Shown here one piece after another: positions 1-5,291 of a stretch of DNA of 14,204 bases. The notes below the pieces were generated by a model. It saw only the letters and a list, made by a program, of their open reading frames with translations. It was not told the origin of the DNA and did no database searches. The DNA is taken from NCBI GenBank assembly GCA_046080565.1, contig JBJTUF010000061.1, positions 1 through 14,204 on the forward strand, given 5' to 3'. Numbering within the stretch: position 1 is the stretch's first letter; every line of letters starts with the position of its first letter. This stretch comes from Cuspidothrix sp046080565. GTDB lineage: Bacteria > Cyanobacteriota > Cyanobacteriia > Cyanobacteriales > Nostocaceae. A program made the translations under genes and the position numbers.

Positions 1-112
1 AGCAAAAATAAGGTGTAGATGTCTAGATTGCATTGTGCTGTCGAGGGTTTAGTAATTTCTCTCATTCTCCCATACCCATTACTAGACGACCCTTATTTAT
101 TAATTCACTATT

Positions 113-2158
113 TTGTTATTCTGTCAATGCGTAAGTCCTAAAGAATTAGAAAATAAACGCCTTAAGGAACGCCTAGAATTTGTTCTTTCTGCCAGTCCGG
201 CTATTATTTATACCTGCCAAGTTGCTGAAATTTTTTCCACTACCTTTATTAGCAAAAACGTCCAGAATATTCTCGGCTATACAACCCAAGAATGGTTAAA
301 AGATCGGAATTTCTGTTTAGATCATATTCACCCAGAAGACTTACCCCAGGTTTTAGCAAAACTATCCAAACTCGAAGAACAGGATTCTTGCGTCTATCAG
401 TATCGCTTTTTACATCAAGATGGTAGTTATCGTTGGTTAGAAGATGAATTTCGCCTAGTGCGGGATGAAACGGGAAAAATAGTGGAAATGATCGGTTATC
501 TTGTAGATATTACTGAACAACAAGCAGCACGGCAGGAACGGGAAATGGTAGAAGCAGAAATCCTCCGCAGTCGGGATTTGCGGGAGGCCATTTTTAATGA
601 ATCTGCTGATGCTTTATTCCTAGTTGATACAGAAACAGTAAAAACTCTAGACTGTAATCAACGGGCGGTGGAGATGTTTGCTGCTCACAGTAAACATGAT
701 CTGATTGGGATTGAAGGACATAATTTACAAAACCAGCAGTTCACTAGCGCGGAAATAACAGCAATTAATCAAGAGATGGAAACCTACGGGGTTTGGAGTC
801 GGGAACTGGAATATAAAACTTTTCAAGGTGAATTATTTTGGGGTAATTTAGCCGCCAAGCAAATTACAGTAGCCGGTCAAAAAATGAACCTGGTGCGAGT
901 GACAGATATTAGCCAACGTAAATTAGCGGAAACTCAACTCCAGGAGACAAATAAACAACTAGCTGCTTCCAATGAAGAACTAGCCCGCGCTACCCGTCTC
1001 AAAGATGAGTTTTTGGCGAATATGAGTCATGAACTTCGCACTCCTTTAAACGCTATTCTGGGTATCTCGGAAGCGCTGCAAGATGAAGTATTTGGTATGA
1101 TCAATCAGCAACAACGCCGTAGTTTAGAAACTATTGAACGTAGTGGTAATCATTTATTAGCTTTAATTAATGACATTTTAGATTTATCGAAAATTGAAGC
1201 TGGTCAGCTAGAATTAGACTGCTCTGAAATAGTCATTAGTCAACTTTGCCAATCCACTCTATCCTTTATTAAACAGCAAGCTTTCAAAAAACAGATTCAG
1301 CTTGATGTGAACATTCAAGCTAATTTACCAGATTTACTGGCAGATGAACGGCGTATTCGCCAAGTTTTAATTAATTTACTCAATAATGCTGTCAAATTTA
1401 CCCTCGAAGGCGGGACTATTACCTTGACGGTAACAAGGGAACAACATCCCCCAGAATCAAACATTTCCCATCTACGAGACTTTATTAGAATTGCTGTCAT
1501 TGATACAGGCATTGGTATTGCCCCGGAAAATATCCATAAACTATTTCAACCATTTGTACAAATTGATAGTGCTTTAAACCGAAAATATACTGGTACAGGT
1601 TTGGGTCTTTCTCTCGTCAGGCGGATTGTAGAGATGCACGGCGGAAAAGTATCTGTCACCAGTCAAATCGGTGTGGGCAGTAGTTTTATGGTTGATTTAC
1701 CCTGTACAAATATCCCTACCTCTGCTTGTAAATCTCCAAATCGAGATGAGCCTGATTTAGTAACTATTCTCAATAATACCGCCGAAAGATCACCCCTAAT
1801 ATTACTCGCAGAAGATAATGAAGGTAATATCCTCACTTTCTCCAGCTATTTAGAGGCTAAAGGATACCGAGTAATTTTAGCAAACAACGGTAAGGAAGCG
1901 ATCGCCCAAGCCCAAGCCCATCATCCTGATTTAATTTTGATGGATATTCAAATGCCGGAAATGGATGGTTTAGAAGCCATCAAACAAATTCGATTAATCC
2001 CAGATTTAGCTACTCTACCCATTATTGCCCTCACAGCCTTTGCCATGCCTGATGATCAAGAAAAATGTTTAGCCGCAGGAGCAAATGATTATCTAGTAAA
2101 GCCTGTAAAACTCAAGCAATTAACCGAATCTATTCAACAGCTTTTGGTTGACCGTTGA
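113..2158 (+). CDS. PAS-PAS hybrid sensor histidine kinase with C-terminal receiver
   Basis: A soluble hybrid two-component kinase of 681 residues with no membrane segment. PAS domain 1 spans about residues 20-138 and ends in a typical DITE-type junction. PAS domain 2 spans about 155-270. A short coiled coil (270-298) leads into HisKA, with H-box LANMSHELRTPLNAILG and phospho-acceptor His306. The ATPase domain shows N-box NLLNNAVKFT (421-430), G1 DTGIGIA (464-470) and G2 GTGLGL (494-499). The receiver (562-678) has acidic E567/D568, phospho-acceptor Asp611, Thr641 and Lys663, so both modules look active. The signal sensed is unknown. The start is uncertain: the frame opens at 104 after a TAA, has no ATG before the first PAS, and TTG at 113 has no Shine-Dalgarno. 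A different frame carries an ATG at 19 and stays open to 141, so a 5' truncation or frameshift that removed an N-terminal domain is possible. Confidence 0.9.
   Translation: MLFCQCVSPKELENKRLKERLEFVLSASPAIIYTCQVAEIFSTTFISKNVQNILGYTTQEWLKDRNFCLDHIHPEDLPQVLAKLSKLEEQDSCVYQYRFLHQDGSYRWLEDEFRLVRDETGKIVEMIGYLVDITEQQAARQEREMVEAEILRSRDLREAIFNESADALFLVDTETVKTLDCNQRAVEMFAAHSKHDLIGIEGHNLQNQQFTSAEITAINQEMETYGVWSRELEYKTFQGELFWGNLAAKQITVAGQKMNLVRVTDISQRKLAETQLQETNKQLAASNEELARATRLKDEFLANMSHELRTPLNAILGISEALQDEVFGMINQQQRRSLETIERSGNHLLALINDILDLSKIEAGQLELDCSEIVISQLCQSTLSFIKQQAFKKQIQLDVNIQANLPDLLADERRIRQVLINLLNNAVKFTLEGGTITLTVTREQHPPESNISHLRDFIRIAVIDTGIGIAPENIHKLFQPFVQIDSALNRKYTGTGLGLSLVRRIVEMHGGKVSVTSQIGVGSSFMVDLPCTNIPTSACKSPNRDEPDLVTILNNTAERSPLILLAEDNEGNILTFSSYLEAKGYRVILANNGKEAIAQAQAHHPDLILMDIQMPEMDGLEAIKQIRLIPDLATLPIIALTAFAMPDDQEKCLAAGANDYLVKPVKLKQLTESIQQLLVDR
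1898..1905. repeat. HIP1 palindrome
   Basis: Perfect GCGATCGC, the highly iterated palindrome of many cyanobacterial genomes, read as part of the kinase receiver domain (codons for E-A-I-A). Confidence 0.9.
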
Positions 2159-2164
2159 CCATTG

Positions 2165-2190
2165 TACGGGCGAACGGCCATTCGCCCCTA
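2165..2190. repeat. Small GC-rich palindrome after the kinase gene
   Basis: GGGCGAA (2168-2174) pairs with TTCGCCC (2181-2187) around a CGGCCA loop, seven bases after the kinase stop codon. No T-run follows, so it is a poor intrinsic terminator. It looks like a dispersed palindromic repeat, though it could still affect the 3' end of the kinase mRNA. Confidence 0.6.
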
Positions 2191-2241
2191 TTGCACCCCT
2201 TCCAAGAGCAGGTTTTTTACATTGTCGTCTGGTGCAAACCC
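2191..2241. repeat. Inverted repeat, possible relic of a second element end
   Basis: TTGCACC (2191-2197) is inverted as GGTGCAA (2231-2237). The right part, TCTGGTGCAAACCC just before TA, closely resembles the right end of the MITE copy near 13921-13937 (TCTGGTGCAACCCC then TA). The complete element starting at 2242 therefore seems to abut, or to have inserted into, the end of an older related element. Confidence 0.4.
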
Positions 2242-2444
2242 TAGGGTTTGCTGAAAAAACCGACAACCCAAATATATTAAAGGTTTGAGGCTAATAAACA
2301 CGAAAGTAGGTGCAAGACTTGAGAGGGTATATCTGAAAAAGCGTGCATTTTAGGTCGGAGAAATCCAAAAATTTGGGGATGACAGATAGCCCAAACTCTT
2401 GCCTTTTGCCTGCCTCCATGGAAAGACTTTTTCAGCAAACCCTA
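2242..2444. mobile_element. MITE-like element, copy A (complete)
   Basis: A non-coding element of about 200 bp with near-perfect 17-bp inverted ends: TAGGGTTTGCTGAAAAA at 2242-2258, with its reverse complement ending at 2444. Both ends are bounded by TA, as expected for TA target duplication by an IS630/Tc1/mariner-type transposase (inference; no transposase lies in the window). The interior matches the copies at 12708 and 13615 closely over most of its length, for example the shared GGGGATGACAGATAGCCC. The right end overlaps the stop codon of the universal stress protein gene. The left TA lies inside a perfect 18-bp palindrome (2234-2251). Confidence 0.8.
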
Positions 2445-3095
2445 AATAGAATTAGGGATACCTAAAACTGTACAGGGAAAGTTATTTCCTAGATTTTCTA
2501 TCATCGGATCATTTCCAGATTGACAGCCTAAAAGCAGAATATCAGCCATTTCAGATTCCACAACTTTTTTAAATTCTTGGGCAATGTTGCCAAATCGCAA
2601 ATGATATTTAAAAGAGCCTTGCCATTCTTCAGCTAGAGTTTTTGCTTGCCATAGAATTTTATCGGCTTCTTTAAGAGAAGTTCTGAATTCTCTTTCTAGA
2701 TGCGGTAAAATTGAGGTGGCTTTAGGTTGAGTTAAGAGGAAGTTAACAGGCTTGGATAGATTATTTAATTCCGGTTCTAATGAGGGTTGATAATCACATA
2801 ACTTCAATATATCAACCAACTGATAATTAACGTTTTCTTCTACTACATAAACAGCTTGCACTGTAACTTGAGTATTACTAGCTAAACTTGTTTGATGGCA
2901 AATCCAAAAAGCAATATCTAGGGCTGTATGACTTTCAGGTGAACCATTATAGCCTACAATTAAGTTAACTGATTTGGCCTCGGACACTCTTTCAGAAAAA
3001 CATTTTTGATCCTCTGGTAATAATACCATTTCTTCAATTAGGTCATCACGACCCATAGCACTTTGTAAACGTGCTAACATTGGTTTAATTTTCAA
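2442..3095 (-). CDS. Universal stress protein (UspA family)
   Basis: A 217-residue cytoplasmic protein with one Usp fold after an N-terminal extension of about 40 residues. The first strand reads VNLIVGYNGSPESHTALD (43-60). The C-terminal half has the helix around residues 143-160 and strand ADILLLG (184-190). The usual ATP-binding signature G-2X-G-9X-G(S/T) after that strand is not recognisable (GCQSGNDPMIENLGNN), so ATP binding is doubtful. TTG at 3095 is chosen as start because it is preceded by an AAGGAGAG ribosome-binding site; the alternative ATG (Met6) lies farther from it. The TAG stop overlaps the inverted end of MITE copy A. A c-di-AMP riboswitch lies upstream on the same strand, suggesting control by this second messenger. 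The specific role is unknown. Confidence 0.85.
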   Translation of the reverse strand: MKIKPMLARLQSAMGRDDLIEEMVLLPEDQKCFSERVSEAKSVNLIVGYNGSPESHTALDIAFWICHQTSLASNTQVTVQAVYVVEENVNYQLVDILKLCDYQPSLEPELNNLSKPVNFLLTQPKATSILPHLEREFRTSLKEADKILWQAKTLAEEWQGSFKYHLRFGNIAQEFKKVVESEMADILLLGCQSGNDPMIENLGNNFPCTVLGIPNSI

Positions 3096-3105
3096 AGTTT
3101 TACTT

Positions 3106-3113
3106 CTCTCCTT
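3106..3113 (-). promoter_or_regulatory. Ribosome-binding site for the Usp gene
   Basis: Read on the minus strand, AAGGAGAG lies 10 nt before the TTG at 3095 and about 25 nt before the next in-frame ATG. It therefore supports the unusual TTG start. Confidence 0.6.
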
Positions 3114-3145
3114 AGAAACGATGGACGAATGAGAAGCAGGGATGA

Positions 3146-3197
3146 CAATTTTAAATCTCAGATTGAGCTTAAATTCCCAATCCGTAATTTAAAATTG
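3146..3197 (-). repeat. AT-rich inverted repeat in the Usp leader
   Basis: Perfect 11-bp arms, CAATTTTAAAT (3146-3156) and ATTTAAAATTG (3187-3197), surround a 30-nt loop between the riboswitch and the Usp start. There is no GC-rich stem or T-run, so it is not a classic terminator. It may be part of an expression platform or simply AT-rich sequence. Confidence 0.5.
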
Positions 3198-3256
3198 ATT
3201 AAGGAAAACCCAATGATAACTGCCATTACAGCCAATATTTTGGGAGTTCCTTCCAT
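3158..3256 (-). CDS. Possible 32-codon hydrophobic leader ORF
   Basis: An ATG in the conserved 3' end of the riboswitch opens a 32-codon frame ending in TGA. The middle is hydrophobic (ILAVMAVIIGFSLI) with basic residues after it, like a single membrane segment. No good Shine-Dalgarno precedes the first ATG, and a second ATG is codon 11. It could be a real small membrane protein, a translated leader coupled to riboswitch folding, or chance. No family is recognised. Confidence 0.25.
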   Translation of the reverse strand: MEGTPKILAVMAVIIGFSLINFKLRIGNLSSI

Positions 3257-3372
3257 TGCCGACGGAGTTAGCTGACGGGCTAAGACTGGAAGGTGTCTCT
3301 CTGAAAGATTAGCCCCAAATACGTGGTTCCTCCGCTTTAAATTCAGCTTTCATGAATTTAAATTAGGCTACC
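3243..3372 (-). ncRNA. Cyclic di-AMP riboswitch (ydaO/yuaA class)
   Basis: Read on the minus strand this segment carries the conserved blocks of the ydaO-yuaA aptamer in order: GCTGAATTTAAAGCGG, GGAGGAACCA, TTGGGGCTAAT, GAGAGACACCTTCC, TAGCCCGTCAGCTAACTCCG and ATGGAAGGA. Order, spacing and direction fit the class that binds c-di-AMP and usually reduces expression of the downstream gene. It sits about 150 nt upstream of the Usp start, on the same strand, with no other established gene between. The expression platform is not obvious, because no GC-rich terminator hairpin follows. Recognition is from motif memory, not a covariance search. Confidence 0.88.
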
Positions 3373-3390
3373 CGCTAAAAACATAGTAAC

Positions 3391-3419
3391 AATATTTGAC
3401 TAGGTTTTGATAATGTCAA
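3391..3419 (-). promoter_or_regulatory. Candidate promoter for the riboswitch-Usp transcript
   Basis: On the minus strand a perfect -35 TTGACA (3419-3414) is followed, after 17 bp, by AATATT (3396-3391), a weak -10. The position just upstream of the aptamer is right for a riboswitch transcript start. The -10 box is poor, so confidence is modest. Confidence 0.35.
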
Positions 3420-3676
3420 GGTTAAGAATATAGAGGATATGGTTTTAAGGAAAAGTTAAGTAGCTAATTTTTTCTATTTTCCTCGATATTTTAATGATAG
3501 GACTTAGGCACGAATTACGGAATAACTAACCGTTACAAGACGCACCAGAACACAGAGGAATAATAGTTTAAGAGTTTTTGCCTAAATCCTAAATGATTCA
3601 GATTAATTCCACCTAGTCAAAATTCACAAAATTCAAATTTAGCAATAATTCATTGTTAAATGCTATTTTATCGCTA

Positions 3677-3695
3677 TTTCCTAAATTTTAGGAAA
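3677..3695. repeat. Short perfect AT-rich hairpin
   Basis: TTTCCTAA and TTAGGAAA form an 8-bp stem with a 3-nt loop. It may be an operator or chance; there is no GC core to make a terminator. Confidence 0.4.
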
Positions 3696-3859
3696 AATTA
3701 ACTTCCGGCGGGATATTTGTGTCATTATCTTCACAATTTTGAGGAGTTATTGCTGTTAAGCTTATCATTCACAAATGTTTGTTCACAATGCTAATTTTTG
3801 ATCAATTATTAGCAGTTTTTAGCACTTCGTTCTCAAAAGATCAATCGCCGTTACAAAAA

Positions 3860-3895
3860 CCTCCACCTGCCTCCTGTCGCCTGACTCCTGCCTTC
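3860..3895. repeat. Degenerate CTCCTGCC-type repeat tract
   Basis: Repeated CCTCC, GCCTCCTG and CTCCTGCC words look like the complement of the GCAGGAG heptanucleotide array at 12625, but no exact tandem unit is kept. Confidence 0.35.
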
Positions 3896-3993
3896 TTTAT
3901 GAAGTTATGTAAAGGTGTGTGGTAACAAAAAGCCAATGTTTGAATGGTAAGCTAAACAGTGACACATAAAAGTGACTTAGGATGAAGTGTTAA

Positions 3994-5046
3994 ATGGGTC
4001 TTTCCTCAACAGTTCCGCTCCTCCTTCGGGCTGCTCGCGGTGAACAGGTAGATCGTCCCCCTGTGTGGATGATGCGACAAGCAGGACGCTATATGAAAGC
4101 GTATCGGGATTTACGGGAGAAGTATCCTTCTTTTCGGCAACGCTCAGAAATTCCAGAAGTAGCGATCGAAGTTTCCCTCCAACCCTGGAGAGCTTTCCAA
4201 CCCGATGGAGTGATTTTGTTTTCCGATATTGTCACCCCTTTACCTGGTATGGGGATTGAAATGGATATTGGGGAAGGGAAAGGACCGATTATTTTTTCGC
4301 CCATACGCACTCAAGAACAAATTGACAATTTGCGTCCTTTAGATCCTGAAGCTGCTTTACCTTTTATCAAAACGATTTTGCAAGCATTACGGCAAGAAGT
4401 GGGTGATAAATCAACGGTATTAGGCTTTGTTGGCGCTCCTTGGACTTTAGCGGCTTATGCGGTGGAAGGTAAGGGTTCTAAAACCTATTCCATTATCAAA
4501 AACATGGCTTTCTCAGATCCAGCTATTCTACATCAACTATTAACTAAGTTGGCTGAGTCTATCGCAGATTATGTACGCTATCAAATAGATTGTGGCGCGC
4601 AAGTTGTGCAGATGTTTGACTCTTGGGCGGGACAATTAAGCCCCCAAGATTATGATACCTTTGCTTTACCTTATCAAAAAATGGTGTTTGATCTAGTCAA
4701 ACAAACCCATCCTGATACACCATTAATTTTGTTAGTTACGGGTAGTGCTGGACTTTTAGAAAGAATGGCTACCTCTGGTGCAGATATTCTGACCATAGAC
4801 TGGACGGTAGATATGGCAGATGCTAGAGGTAGATTAGGTAAGCACGTAAAAGTACAGGGTAATCTTGATCCGGGTGTATTATTTGGTTCTAAGGAATTTA
4901 TCCGCGATCGCGTTCTTGACACGGTTCGCAAAGCTGGTAACTGGGGACATATTCTCAACCTCGGCCATGGTGTACTACCAGAAACTCCAGAGGAAAACGT
5001 CGCTTTTTTCTTTGAAACAGCGAAAAATCTCAACGCTTTGGTTTAG
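3994..5046 (+). CDS. hemE: Uroporphyrinogen decarboxylase
   Basis: Converts uroporphyrinogen III to coproporphyrinogen III by four acetate decarboxylations, in the cytoplasm, on the shared route to haem, chlorophyll and phycobilins. The 350-residue length is normal for the family. Signature 1 is PVWMMRQAGRY (23-33), with active-site Arg28 and Arg32. The catalytic aspartate is Asp78 in FSD. Signature 2 is GFVGAPWTLAAYAVEG (144-159), with Tyr155. Ser210 and the C-terminal His325 in LNLGHG match known active-site residues. The ATG start has an AGGA sequence 11 nt upstream and matches the usual N-terminus. The gene stands alone: the Usp gene diverges upstream and an intrinsic terminator follows at 5077. 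No unusual substitutions were seen. Confidence 0.97.
   Translation: MGLSSTVPLLLRAARGEQVDRPPVWMMRQAGRYMKAYRDLREKYPSFRQRSEIPEVAIEVSLQPWRAFQPDGVILFSDIVTPLPGMGIEMDIGEGKGPIIFSPIRTQEQIDNLRPLDPEAALPFIKTILQALRQEVGDKSTVLGFVGAPWTLAAYAVEGKGSKTYSIIKNMAFSDPAILHQLLTKLAESIADYVRYQIDCGAQVVQMFDSWAGQLSPQDYDTFALPYQKMVFDLVKQTHPDTPLILLVTGSAGLLERMATSGADILTIDWTVDMADARGRLGKHVKVQGNLDPGVLFGSKEFIRDRVLDTVRKAGNWGHILNLGHGVLPETPEENVAFFFETAKNLNALV
4904..4911. repeat. HIP1 palindrome
   Basis: Perfect GCGATCGC inside hemE, extended to CGCGATCGCG. Confidence 0.9.
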
Positions 5047-5076
5047 TTTCTGCTTTTATTTCTGGTTTTTTTACTG

Positions 5077-5105
5077 GGTGGGTTTTTGCCCACCTAATTT
5101 TTATT
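5077..5105 (+). terminator. Intrinsic terminator of hemE
   Basis: GGTGGG (5077-5082) pairs with CCCACC (5089-5094) across a TTTTTG loop and is followed by TAATTTTTATT. It lies 30 nt after the hemE stop. Confidence 0.75.
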
Positions 5106-5135
5106 AAACGCAAATGAACGCAGATAAACGCGGAT
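5106..5135. repeat. Three tandem 10-bp repeats
   Basis: AAACGCAAAT, GAACGCAGAT and AAACGCGGAT follow each other exactly (consensus RAACGCRRAT). A single unit, GAACGCAGAT, recurs at 9060, so this is a dispersed repeat word of the genome. Confidence 0.65.
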
Positions 5136-5157
5136 ATTCAATTTTTGACTTTTGACT

Positions 5158-5248
5158 TATAGCTGTAGCCAGGATGATTAGGACATAATTTATCCTTGAA
5201 ACATAATCATAGCAAGGGTTTTACTCTTGCCTCTTACCCTCTACTATA
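5158..5248. mobile_element. Small MITE-like element, copy 1
   Basis: A 91-bp element starting TATAGC and ending CTATA. Its reverse complement matches most of the insert at 13646-13751. Shared words include AGGATGATTAGGACATAATT, AATCATAGC and AGGGTTTTACT, and the right end CCTCTTACCCTCTACTATA matches the other copy at all but three bases. An internal inverted repeat, ATGATTA with TAATCAT, would fold into a hairpin. It has no coding capacity. Confidence 0.7.
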
Positions 5249-5249
5249 G

Positions 5250-5279
5250 ATCCCCCTCCATCACAAAACGAAGGGGGAT
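5250..5279. repeat. Hairpin at the 3' end of metH
   Basis: ATCCCCCT (5250-5257) and AGGGGGAT (5272-5279) form a perfect 8-bp stem with a 14-nt loop, 12 nt after the metH stop. It is positioned to define the metH mRNA end, but no T-run follows on the minus strand, so it is called a hairpin and not a proven terminator. Confidence 0.55.
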
Positions 5280-5291
5280 AAAATATCAAAC

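Larger units (their letters stand above)
3420..3976. other. Long intergenic stretch upstream of hemE
   Basis: AT-rich sequence between the divergent Usp and hemE transcription units. No credible ORF or RNA gene was seen. It holds a short AT-rich hairpin (3677-3695) and a degenerate heptanucleotide-like tract (3860-3895). Regulatory sites for hemE presumably lie near its right end. TTGAAT at 3940 with CATAAA at 3965 is a weak promoter-like pair, with a 19-bp spacer. Confidence 0.5.

Noticed and set aside
1315..1512. Minus-strand ORF within the kinase gene
   Set aside because: Antisense shadow of the conserved ATPase domain, with no family features or ribosome-binding site.
4674..5107. Antisense and alternate-frame ORFs inside hemE and running past its end
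   Set aside because: hemE is a full-length, well-conserved gene. The overlapping frames have no recognisable domains, and the plus-strand one runs into the terminator.
5250..5279. Full intrinsic terminator for metH
   Set aside because: The stem is good, but neither strand has a following T-run, so it is listed only as a hairpin.
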